Part shown: positions 35,901 to 42,351 of the stretch, one piece after another
How the letters are laid out: each line of letters starts with the position of its first letter
Position numbering within the stretch: the stretch's first letter is position 1
Assembly (NCBI GenBank): GCA_934120135.1
Contig: CAKOTK010000008.1
Span: forward strand, 11,703 to 75,702
Source of the DNA: an uncultured Clostridia bacterium
GTDB taxonomy: Bacteria > Bacillota > Clostridia > TANB77 > CAG-508
DNA: 64,000 nucleotides
Direction: 5' to 3'
Program-made: the position numbers and the translations under genes
Notes under the pieces: generated by a model
Told to the model about the DNA's origin: nothing
The model's database searches: none
What the model saw: the letters and a program-made list of their open reading frames with translations, nothing else

Positions 35901-38076
35901 GTAAGTCATGGCTTAACACAGTATTTTGAGGTATTTCATTTGTAAGTACAGTAGAAAATATTTGTAAATCGTAAATTCCCTTTCCTGTAAAAATTCCTTC
36001 CTCAAAATTGTCTTGATATATGTCTGAAATAGCATTTGTATATGCATCTTTTCCACCTGAACCTGCATATAGTTTTGTAAAATAGCTTTTTTGCACATCT
36101 AAAAGTGAAATTCCAACTCGTGGTTGTATCAACGCATGTCCGTCTATTACTAAGTCCTGCTTATGATTTAATACTGGTTTATTTAATATATGCGCCATTG
36201 CACCAATTAGCTCTAAGCCGGTGTTTAAGCAAAGTTCAGTATCTGCATCTAAGGTTATTACATATTTAATTTTAGGAATTTTTTCGCATTTTTCAATTGT
36301 ATTTGCTAAAAATTCATTTTTGCTTTTTCCTAAAACATATTCATTAAATTGATTTAATAATCCTCTTTTTCTTTCCCATCCTAAATAACACTCCTCTGCT
36401 GTATTCCAAGTTCTTTTCCTGTATAAAAAATGAAACTTTGGATAGTTATTATCTGGATACTTTTTATTTAATCTATCCGCTTCTTCAATTCCTGTACTTA
36501 CAACCTCTTCGTCAAAAGGTTCTTTTTCATTTTTTCCTGCTGTGCAGTCGCCTAAAAGTGCAAAATATATGTTATCACTCTTGTTTGCCATATAATATTT
36601 TTCTAAATTTTTCATTATTTTTTGCACTTTTTGTTTAGAATTCACAATTGTAGGTATAACCACAAAAGTTGCTGATTCTTCCGGCACACCTGCTTCAAAA
36701 TCCAATTTAGGTATTGGTTTTGGTTTTATAAATTTTCCTAAAATATATTGTGCAATTTGCACTAAAATGGTTTGCACTGGGATAATTAGCAATACTCCTA
36801 ATAGCACAGCAAACCATACTGAAAATTGTGCTTTTGCATAAAAACAACTTGCAAATAATATACAAATTATAGCTGTGCAAATATTTAGTGCAGTGAGCCA
36901 TATTGCAATTTTTTTATCATTTGATAGCTTATTTGTTTTTTTGCCTGTCAGCTCTTGTAGTAATTGCCCTTTGCCATCTGATATTAAATAATATCCTACA
37001 TGTTTTTGTTTATCACCTTTTGCTTTATCAGCTAAATGCCATACTTTTTTTGCTATATATATTTCAGAAATTTTAGTTTTTTTAGCTATTTCTTTTATTG
37101 CATTTCTGTATACTATTTTTGTTTGATAATCCATCTTTTCATAGACATTTGCTGGATCTTGCTTTAATATATCTTCAACACCATTTATGTTTTCAAAAAT
37201 TTCTAGCATACTAATTCTATTTAGATTTTTAATGCTTGTAATACAATTGCCCATTGATACTTTGTTTATAGCAATTTCAAAATGCTCTTTTTTTATGGCT
37301 TCATCTAAATCCATACCTGCTCTATTTACCTGTTCTTCTAAAATAGATATATATGGATATGCCTTTTTACCGTACTTTTTTAACTTGTATGATAAATACT
37401 CAATAAATGGATATTTCATTTCTGTATGTTTTGTTAGTTTGTCTTTGTATTCTGATAGCTTGGTAAACTGCAATTCATCTTTATTTTTTTGTTCAACTAG
37501 TCTTTCAATTATATTTTCAACTTTGTATTTTTGGAGTTGAGAAACATATATTTTTTCGCAAATTTGCCTAATGTTTTCTATTAGAGCAATTTTCATAAAA
37601 ATGCCTATGCTCCATATTTCTTCCATACTTAAGGTCTTCTTTTTTTGGTATGCCTGTATATAATCGCTTAAGTTTTTGCCATCTATTTTATTATCTGTGT
37701 AATTCACAATTTCACTTGCCAAAACATACACTCTAGCAAAACCAGCATAATTTCCATTTGCTAGTCCTAAAAACTTTGTATATTTATGTTTTGGAAGTTC
37801 CAACTTTATGTTTTTTACAGCTTCATCTATTACATAGTAATTGTCTAAAATCCACTCTCCTGCTGAATGTATTGGTATTTTTAATTTTGCATGTTCATTT
37901 AACAAATTATATGTTTGAGTAATTAACTCAAAATTTTCTTTTAATCTTGGAATTGGGTATGTTTCTTTATCCGAAAAATTCTGTAAATTGTGGCTTGAAG
38001 CCACTTTCTCTAAATAATCTTCTAATTGATTTTTACCTAAAATTGCACCTTTTATCATTAAGGTTTTATATTGCAT
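29971..38076 (-). CDS. Cyclic beta-glucan synthase-like protein (GT84 + GH94), 2701 aa
   Basis: Giant inner-membrane glycosyltransferase-phosphorylase similar to NdvB/Cgs, which makes cyclic beta-1,2-glucan. In order: an N-terminal helical region, two membrane helices at about 395-445, a GT84 domain with TFVVIPTIVNS, ITLDADTEL, SHDLLEGSYLRCG and HRWIRGDWQLVQW (R/QxxRW), further helices at about 800-850 and 945-990, a glycoamylase-like domain (RTSPTNIGLGLLAVVASYDLGY to AHHQGLILLAINN), and a C-terminal GH94 part with GGAYGFRDQLQDTIAL, HWWHEETTRGIRTRF, GSGDWNDGF and TGSSSWMYEAG. Length is close to the usual 2700-2900. In Firmicutes the product is less studied. It stands alone between terminators. 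Confidence 0.92.
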   Translation of the reverse strand: MQYKTLMIKGAILGKNQLEDYLEKVASSHNLQNFSDKETYPIPRLKENFELITQTYNLLNEHAKLKIPIHSAGEWILDNYYVIDEAVKNIKLELPKHKYTKFLGLANGNYAGFARVYVLASEIVNYTDNKIDGKNLSDYIQAYQKKKTLSMEEIWSIGIFMKIALIENIRQICEKIYVSQLQKYKVENIIERLVEQKNKDELQFTKLSEYKDKLTKHTEMKYPFIEYLSYKLKKYGKKAYPYISILEEQVNRAGMDLDEAIKKEHFEIAINKVSMGNCITSIKNLNRISMLEIFENINGVEDILKQDPANVYEKMDYQTKIVYRNAIKEIAKKTKISEIYIAKKVWHLADKAKGDKQKHVGYYLISDGKGQLLQELTGKKTNKLSNDKKIAIWLTALNICTAIICILFASCFYAKAQFSVWFAVLLGVLLIIPVQTILVQIAQYILGKFIKPKPIPKLDFEAGVPEESATFVVIPTIVNSKQKVQKIMKNLEKYYMANKSDNIYFALLGDCTAGKNEKEPFDEEVVSTGIEEADRLNKKYPDNNYPKFHFLYRKRTWNTAEECYLGWERKRGLLNQFNEYVLGKSKNEFLANTIEKCEKIPKIKYVITLDADTELCLNTGLELIGAMAHILNKPVLNHKQDLVIDGHALIQPRVGISLLDVQKSYFTKLYAGSGGKDAYTNAISDIYQDNFEEGIFTGKGIYDLQIFSTVLTNEIPQNTVLSHDLLEGSYLRCGLATDIMLLDGYPTGYNSFKARLHRWIRGDWQLVQWLGSSIINKRGEKKENPLSILSRYKILDNLVRSLLEPTVVISMVYVSIFKLLFNIKIWPIITLLVIATIIPTILELLNRILFKKDQEKPQKTFTKTISGPNAAIQRGLLALGNLPDKAYFSLNACIKTLRRVIVTKKHLLEWMTAEDAEKNVKKDLFSYYKNMISNVILGVLTLAMLFILPLKFSNIFILLFGLLWIITPAVMWQISKEYKVTLQLEKLNDADKEYLLNLGKKTWQYFKEFINEKSNFLPPDNYQEDRKPKLVNRTSPTNIGLGLLAVVASYDLGYENLEDTLKLLEKMLNTISNLQKWNGHLYNWYNLDNLQPLMPRYISSVDSGNLVGYLFTLKQFLLEHIQENNVEALLLTVDTLIENTDFSKLYDENTRLFSIGFNIEENSLTDSYYDLLASEARQTSLIAIAKKDVPARHWNNLSRTLTILNKYKGLVSWSGTAFEYFMPNINIPKYPGSLLDESCKFMLMSQKEYAKKLNIPWGISESAFYLKDLQNNYQYKAFGIPWIGLKRGLSDEMVTSSYGSILALTEAPKEVVENLKILEKNGMYKQYGFYESIDYTPTRLKKGEKYAVVKTYMAHHQGLILLAINNLFKNNIMQKRFMENPELKAIDILLQEKMPENIIITKEEKEKVEKIKYVYDNNYSVREITKPNLKILQINVISSNEYTVVMNAKGEGYSKYKNILINRYKKTNDIEQGIFFYIKDVKTNRIWTANKMSYMNNADKYVMYFSDDQNKIVRQDGGIETILKTSVMADNPVELRSLEITNHGLESKTLEITSFLEPILSEPAQDYSHPSFNNLFLNYEYLDNLEAILVTRRKRTDNENQVFLGIKFYTENETVGKLEYEIDKEKFYGRNELGLPIAIKNSIPFSNNMQLTTEPIASMKRTITIKPEEKVTLNLILAVAETKQKVEETLKEFTSQATIKHNFELARASKEAENKYLGVNAKQTELYQKMLGYLLYNNPLKTLTCSGMEAPVSRLWQYGISGDLPILLLKIKEKDEIETLEETLKAYNYFRVKNILVDLIIINQEKYSYDGNLRDEIYNSISNENLSYLQNIKGGIFVLENLSQDEINFFEYRANLTLNASYGNIYRYLKELEDEYLDSIKDIPFEETPRMVETITAKREKLTELKYLNDYGGFSQDGKEYTIRVNKDEKLPTVWSHILTNKQFGTLVTEGMGGYTWYKNSRLNRLTAWSNLPVQDVPSEIIYLQNEESKKVWSMGLNPCPDDNDYYITYGLGYAKYRHQSDEISQNLEMYIPMEDNIKVQTLKLENNGLKKKKLKLVYYIKPVLEEDELKSNGYCNLEFIPNSNVICMKNTAQEETFSQYLFVSSSEKITSYTGSKQNFVGNGGLANPDGIRQIKLDNSNSLWQNGIIAIQCEVELEALESKEIVFTLGVGKTVLECQDIAYKYCNLSKVKEEYEKTKNYWKGITDNLQVSTPLESTNILLNSWLIYQTITSRLLGRTGYYQSGGAYGFRDQLQDTIALKYVDPEFTKQQIIKHSAHQFIEGDVEHWWHEETTRGIRTRFTDDRLWLVYLVEDYISFTGDKQILDTQTPYLTGAILETGVDEKYDRYEQTELTESIYEHCKKAIEISLDFGENGLPKIGSGDWNDGFSTVGNKGKGESVWLGFFMYDVLKKFIPICIEKNEPDLAKKYEEVTEKLKRALNASGWDGRWFRRAFMDDGNVLGSMQNEECRIDSIAQSWSVISGAGDNDKKYISMESLENHLIDKENGVIKLLDPPFDKGILKPGYISSYVPGTRENGGQYTHGAIWSIIAFSLLGFGDKAGEYYRMINPIEHSRTKEAANKYKVEPYVISADVYTQKNLAGRGGWTWYTGSSSWMYEAGIKYLLGLHIENGYLSIQPCIPSDWKEYSIKYKHGNSVYNIHVSNPNGKNNTVQSFKLNGQEIPDKKIELNTEGGIYDVEVNI

Positions 38077-38159
38077 TTTAAAATTCCACTCCTTGCATTA
38101 TATGTTTACACATATTTTTCTCAAAAAGTGGAATTTTTATTCATTTTGGGGTAACTTTT

Positions 38160-38244
38160 GGGACGGGTTCAAAAAGCACCCAAATTTAAAATCAGATTAA
38201 AAAAAGTAGGATTTGAGAAAAAGGTGCTTTTTGACCCCGTCCCC
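38160..38244. repeat. REP/MITE-like palindromic element
   Basis: Two inverted copies of a ~21-bp sequence (GGGACGGGTTCAAAAAGCACC at 38160-38180 in plus orientation, its near-complement GGTGCTTTTTGACCCCGTCC from 38223) separated by about 42 bp. A third copy lies at 48488-48510. GC-rich GGGGACGG ends followed by a short A/T core resemble REP elements mobilised by Y1-type transposases. Confidence 0.75.
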
Positions 38245-38273
38245 AGAGACACCCGCTGGCACCTTTTTATATT

Positions 38274-38786
38274 TTAATTGATATTCATACAATATTCTAA
38301 TACATTTTCTTTGTCATATCCTAATGCAGAATTAAACTCGTCAATTACTTTGGTAGTTCCATATGTAGCTGTTATTTTACTAATATTTCCTGTTAAATCA
38401 ACTGTTTCTCCTCTTTGTAAACTTGTTAATATAGAGTTTTCTGTATTGCTTTCGGTTTTTACCTTAACGGCCATATAATATTCTGTATTATCTTGTCCCT
38501 TTATACGAATAGTAAAGAAGTAATCATCATAAAATGTTGTAAGTGGTACACTATGGCTATTATTGCTATGACCAATATAAAATTGATTGTATATTTCATA
38601 GCTATCTTTTTCTATTCTAAAGCTTTGACCCAACGTTCTCTTATTTTTCAATTGTTCTACAATATTAGAGCTATCTAATGTAATTACTCCTTTACTTTTA
38701 TTAACGGCAATAATTATAATGTTTGCTACTAATACTCCTACAATGAAAATAATAAATATTATTCCAAATAATTGTTTTCCTTTCAT
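38274..38786 (-). CDS. Hypothetical membrane-anchored protein
   Basis: 170 residues with one N-terminal membrane segment (LFGIIFIIFIVGVLVANIIIIAV, residues 6-28) and an extracytoplasmic domain: SFRIEKDSYEIYNQFYIGHSNNS, YYMAVKVKTESNTE, TDLTGNISKITATYGTTKV-like strands. I do not recognise the family. The start has GGGAGG 10 nt upstream. It is 20 bp after the gene at 38807-39247 and both probably form one transcript. Confidence 0.65.
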   Translation of the reverse strand: MKGKQLFGIIFIIFIVGVLVANIIIIAVNKSKGVITLDSSNIVEQLKNKRTLGQSFRIEKDSYEIYNQFYIGHSNNSHSVPLTTFYDDYFFTIRIKGQDNTEYYMAVKVKTESNTENSILTSLQRGETVDLTGNISKITATYGTTKVIDEFNSALGYDKENVLEYCMNIN

Positions 38787-38806
38787 TTTACTCTCATCCT
38801 CCCTAT

Positions 38807-39247
38807 TTAATTATTAAACATATTTTCAAATTCTTCAATGTTTTTTAGTTGATCGTCTATTCCTCTAAGTCTTTTATTAACTTCTAAAATTAATTTTGTA
38901 TCATCTTTAAGTTTAATCTTTAATCTTTTTTGAATTCCTAAAAGATCTTTTTCAGTTTCAACTTTTACTACATTTGGTGTGTCTATTTTAAAATAATTTA
39001 CAATTTTTTTATTGCTAAGTTTTGACATTTCAAATAGATATATACTTTGTGTATCAAAATATACAATATAATTTCCTATAGTTAATGCACTTAGGGTTCC
39101 AAATAATATCGTATTAGTAATCTTAATTGGCTGTGTTGCAAAAAAATATTTATTTGAAGATAAATTATTTAATTGTAAAAATCTTCTTATATTAGCATCA
39201 TCTAGTTTTTCCAAATTATAATTGCTTACTATTTTATTTTCTTCCAT
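38807..39247 (-). CDS. Hypothetical cytoplasmic protein, PH-domain-like
   Basis: 146 residues from the ATG at 39247, which has AAAGGAGGTG upstream; a longer frame to 39292 lacks such a site. It contains FATQPIKITNTILFGTLSALTIGNYIVYFDTQSIYLFEMS and VVKVETEKDLLGIQKRLKIKLKDDTKLILEV, a strand-rich pattern like bacterial PH-domain proteins that follow such genes in Firmicutes. No signal or stable membrane helix is obvious. Function unknown. Confidence 0.6.
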   Translation of the reverse strand: MEENKIVSNYNLEKLDDANIRRFLQLNNLSSNKYFFATQPIKITNTILFGTLSALTIGNYIVYFDTQSIYLFEMSKLSNKKIVNYFKIDTPNVVKVETEKDLLGIQKRLKIKLKDDTKLILEVNKRLRGIDDQLKNIEEFENMFNN

Positions 39248-39444
39248 CTTGCACACCTCCTTTACATTTTTATTTATATATATTTTTTTCATAGCTGTAT
39301 TCTAACATATTTTCATATAAGGTTGCAACAAAAAAGAAAAAACTCTTCGCTAATAAATCTTTATTTTCTGGGTGTGAGTGGGGATGGGGGCAAAAATCTG
39401 GTAATTAAGCCTATCGGAAATAAATTTTTTTGTAATTTTAATTT

Positions 39445-39473
39445 CTGACAAATATACAATAATGTGTTATTAT
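39445..39473 (+). promoter_or_regulatory. Promoter of the cwlD leader
   Basis: -35 CTGACA (39445-39450), 17-bp spacer, -10 TATTAT (39468-39473). The predicted transcript begins near 39480, 120 nt before the start codon. Confidence 0.65.
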
Positions 39474-39479
39474 TTAGTT

Positions 39480-39553
39480 ACAAAATAATGAACGTTGAGT
39501 CGCAATGTTCAAGACTACAGTATGTGTACCTGTGAATACACATACTTTTTTTT
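39480..39553 (+). ncRNA. Leader RNA with terminator hairpin upstream of cwlD
   Basis: After the promoter, a small stem GAACGTT / AATGTTC (39490-39510) is followed by a 9-bp stem AGTATGTGT / ACACATACT (39519-39546) and eight T residues. This is an intrinsic terminator placed before the amidase gene, so the leader is either an attenuator or the complete gene of a ~75-nt small RNA. I do not recognise a known riboswitch. The rest of the gap 39248-39599 holds nothing clear. Confidence 0.5.
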
Positions 39554-39599
39554 GCATAATTTTAGAATTATCTCATATATATGATTATGGGGTGTGTTT

Positions 39600-40313
39600 A
39601 TGGTTGTTTTAAGTAAGAAGAGATTGGGTATTATTTCTAGTATCTTGTTGGTTTGTGTGTTTGTTTTTGTTTTTCAAATTGCAAATTCTGATAAAACTGT
39701 TCCTACTGTTTCTTTGCCGGTTTCTAATAAGGTTATTGTTTTGGATGCTGGTCACGGTAAACCTGATGAGGGTGCTCAGTCTAGTAATGGTACTACTGAG
39801 GCTGAAACAAATTTGAAAATAACTTTAAAGGTTCAAAGTTTGTTAGAGCAGTCTGGTGCTACTGTAATTTTGACTCGTAGTGACGAAAATGCCATTTATG
39901 ATTTAGATAAAAACTCTTTGAGGAAAAAGAAAATTTCTGATATTCATAATAGAGTAAAAATTGGTAATGAGAGCTCTGCTGATATTTTTGTTTCTATTCA
40001 TTTAAATAAAATTCCTCAACAACAGTATTATGGTTGGCAATGTTTTTATAAGCAAAATGATGAGAAGAGTACTGCTTTATCTAAGAGTTTACAACAAAAT
40101 TTAAATGATTCCATTCAAAAAGAGAATAAAAGAGTGGCTATGAAACTAGATAATGTTTATATTATAAAACATGTAGAAATTCCTATATCTATTGTAGAAT
40201 GTGGTTTTTTATCTAACCCTGAGGAAGAACAACAGCTTTTAACTGATGAGTATCAAGATAGATTAGCTTGGGGAATTTATAATGGTATAATGGATTATTT
40301 TTATAATAATTAA
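39600..40313 (+). CDS. cwlD: N-acetylmuramoyl-L-alanine amidase, CwlD-like
   Basis: Zinc amidase (Amidase_3) of 237 residues. The N-terminal membrane segment is at residues 10-27, zinc ligands are His52 (LDAGHGKPDEGA), Glu67 (EAETN) and a His in FVSIHLNKIP, and the catalytic Glu is in ISIVECGFLSNPEE. Size and the lack of wall-binding repeats match CwlD, which with PdaA makes muramic-lactam in the spore cortex. The ATG at 39600 follows GGGG; the GTG two codons earlier is possible. It faces the GGDEF gene and shares a bidirectional terminator. Confidence 0.92.
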   Translation: MVVLSKKRLGIISSILLVCVFVFVFQIANSDKTVPTVSLPVSNKVIVLDAGHGKPDEGAQSSNGTTEAETNLKITLKVQSLLEQSGATVILTRSDENAIYDLDKNSLRKKKISDIHNRVKIGNESSADIFVSIHLNKIPQQQYYGWQCFYKQNDEKSTALSKSLQQNLNDSIQKENKRVAMKLDNVYIIKHVEIPISIVECGFLSNPEEEQQLLTDEYQDRLAWGIYNGIMDYFYNN

Positions 40314-40343
40314 AAAGATTCTCCCAAAGAGAGAATCTTTTTT
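40314..40343. terminator. Bidirectional terminator between cwlD and the GGDEF gene
   Basis: AAAGATTCTC / GAGAATCTTT with a 7-nt loop and T-runs on both strands between convergent genes. Confidence 0.9.
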
Positions 40344-41277
40344 AGCTATTATGTTTTCTTCTATCTATTACATATGTGCTGCCTGGTGTAGTTTTGGCTA
40401 AGTGTTTTACTTGTGCAGCAGTTTCACCTATTTCTAATACATTTTTAAATCTACCTTCATCTACTACAACTACTGCAATTGATATACTTGTAAGCGGAAA
40501 TTGTTCTATTATACATTTTCTATTTGGTACTTCTAAGTATCCTTTTTCAATATCTTTTTTATTAAAATATTTAAGTTCTCCTTGGTCAAATTCTAATACT
40601 ATATTTTGGCATATTTGCTCACAATTTATATTAGAAGTAATGGCAACAAAGTCATCTCCTCCAATATGACCTACAAAATTCCCTTCATCTTCTGTATCAT
40701 GTAAGTGATTAGATATACATCTTGCTGTAAATTTAATCATTTCATCTCCGTTTAAAAATCCATAAACATCATTATATGCTTTGAAATTATCTAAGTCTAT
40801 ATATAAAATTGAAAATTGCTCATTGTTAAGTAAGCGTTTTTTTATTTCTGCTTGAATTTGAACATTACCTGGTAATCCTGTTAATGGGCTAACTCTACGG
40901 TTTGTATCAAGCAAACGTATTACATTTTTAACTGTATAATATAGATATTCTTCATCAATTGGTGCTTTTATATAGTGTTCTACACATGCTTGCAAAATTT
41001 GTACCCTGTGTTGTTTTTCTGTTATTGATGATATTACAATTATTGGTGTTATACTATTGTCCTCATTTGCCCTGATTTTATTACAAAGTTTTATAATATC
41101 TTCTTGTATCCCATCTTCATTTATTATTATCAGAGCAGGGATATTTTTAAGTACTGTTTCTATGTCTGTTGTTTTAGCTTTTTTAAATTTATAGTCTTTT
41201 TCTTTTTTAAATAATTCTGTTAGCTTGCTTTTTAATTCATTTCCATCATCAATTAAATAAATTTCTTGCGCCATCAT
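40342..41277 (-). CDS. GGDEF-domain protein with degenerate receiver
   Basis: 311 residues from the ATG at 41277 (AAGGAG upstream; a longer frame runs into the previous gene). Residues 1-125 look like a response-regulator receiver (EIYLIDDGNELKSKL, IVISSITEKQHRVQILQACVEHYIKAPI) but the phosphate-accepting Asp is replaced (ALIIINEDG), so phosphorylation is doubtful. The GGDEF domain has SPLTGLPGNVQIQ, SILYIDLDNFKAYND and GGDDF at 206-210, with Asp in the fourth position. Cyclic-di-GMP synthesis is possible but needs proof, and no RxxD inhibitory site is seen at the usual place. Co-transcribed with the upstream membrane protein. Confidence 0.85.
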   Translation of the reverse strand: MMAQEIYLIDDGNELKSKLTELFKKEKDYKFKKAKTTDIETVLKNIPALIIINEDGIQEDIIKLCNKIRANEDNSITPIIVISSITEKQHRVQILQACVEHYIKAPIDEEYLYYTVKNVIRLLDTNRRVSPLTGLPGNVQIQAEIKKRLLNNEQFSILYIDLDNFKAYNDVYGFLNGDEMIKFTARCISNHLHDTEDEGNFVGHIGGDDFVAITSNINCEQICQNIVLEFDQGELKYFNKKDIEKGYLEVPNRKCIIEQFPLTSISIAVVVVDEGRFKNVLEIGETAAQVKHLAKTTPGSTYVIDRRKHNS

Positions 41278-41290
41278 TTGTCTCCTTTTA

Positions 41291-42244
41291 TTATGGATTA
41301 TATTGTAGTTCTGCTGTAGCTTTTTCTGTATATCCACTTACATTTGTCACTTCAACTGAGATAGTATTATTACCTTCTCTTAGATTTACTGGTCCTACCT
41401 TAACTGATTTTCTGTTTATATTTTCAGCTTTATATATTTCTCCATTTAAGTTAATAACTATGTCTTTTACCCCATCTTTATCAGATGCTTTTACAGTAAT
41501 TTGCCCTTTATTACGAATAACTGACATTTCTGGTTTTGAAGTAGTAATAGTAATTTCTTGTTCAGGTATTTCTTCAATATTTCCATTTGTATCTACTGCT
41601 ATTATTCGTATTTTCTTTAATCCTGCTGTTAATGGTACTTGTACAATCATTTCTTTTTGTCCCTGTTGTTCTGCATTAACTGTAACTGGTTCGCCGTCTT
41701 CCCATTGATATGTTATATATGCTATTTCTGTTTCATCTTTTGCTATAATTTTCATTTTATCGTTTCCATCTTTGGTTTCAATTTCAATAGATGGTTTTGT
41801 AATATCTACTCCTGTCAATAAATATTGTTTTTGATATTTTACTTTTTTGCCATTTATATCTTCTATTGTAAGGTTCAAGATACTATCATATCCTAAAAGT
41901 GTAATTTCTTCTTCAGCTCTAGTACTTCCAACTGGAATTGCACTCTCTTCCCCATCATTCCATGAATATATTATTTTAGAAATTTCAATATTATGTGCAA
42001 CTCTTATTATTGCCTTATCATTTACTCTTCCTATTTCAACATATGGTATATTCTCCGGCTTTCTGTCATCTACATTTCTATATAAGGCATATGAGCCTTG
42101 TCCTGCAAGTGTAAGTCCAAACACCATAGTTATTACAGCGAAAAAGACTACTATGCCTTTTATTTCTATTGGTCTACCTGTTCTTATTTTTTTAGTCTTC
42201 ACTTTTTCCTTTTTTTTATTTTCAACTGCAAGAATTTGATTCAT
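41291..42244 (-). CDS. Membrane-anchored protein with Ig-like repeats
   Basis: 317 residues. A basic cytoplasmic start (KKKEKVKTKKIRTGRPIEI) is followed by a membrane helix at about residues 29-50 (IVVFFAVITMVFGLTLAGQG) and three extracytoplasmic repeats of about 85 residues, each with a YxWxDGE-type strand (IIYSWNDGEES, ITYQWEDGEPV) or DGVKDIVINLNGE and a closing strand (KIRIIAVDTNGN, NTISVEVTNVSG). This is a bacterial Ig-like fold. It is 14 bp upstream of the GGDEF gene; an envelope role is likely, the ligand is unknown. Confidence 0.75.
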   Translation of the reverse strand: MNQILAVENKKKEKVKTKKIRTGRPIEIKGIVVFFAVITMVFGLTLAGQGSYALYRNVDDRKPENIPYVEIGRVNDKAIIRVAHNIEISKIIYSWNDGEESAIPVGSTRAEEEITLLGYDSILNLTIEDINGKKVKYQKQYLLTGVDITKPSIEIETKDGNDKMKIIAKDETEIAYITYQWEDGEPVTVNAEQQGQKEMIVQVPLTAGLKKIRIIAVDTNGNIEEIPEQEITITTSKPEMSVIRNKGQITVKASDKDGVKDIVINLNGEIYKAENINRKSVKVGPVNLREGNNTISVEVTNVSGYTEKATAELQYNP

Positions 42245-42312
42245 ATGTCCAACCTTCCTTTGTTACATTTTTACATAAAATATTATACCACAAGCGCTTT
42301 TTAATGTAAACA

Positions 42313-42347
42313 AAAAATAATGCTAAAATTGCTTTAGCATTATTTTT
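42313..42347 (-). terminator. Terminator of the adhesin gene
   Basis: Perfect 15-bp stem AAAAATAATGCTAAA / TTTAGCATTATTTTT with a 5-nt loop, 5 bp after the stop. Confidence 0.9.
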
Positions 42348-42351
42348 ATTG

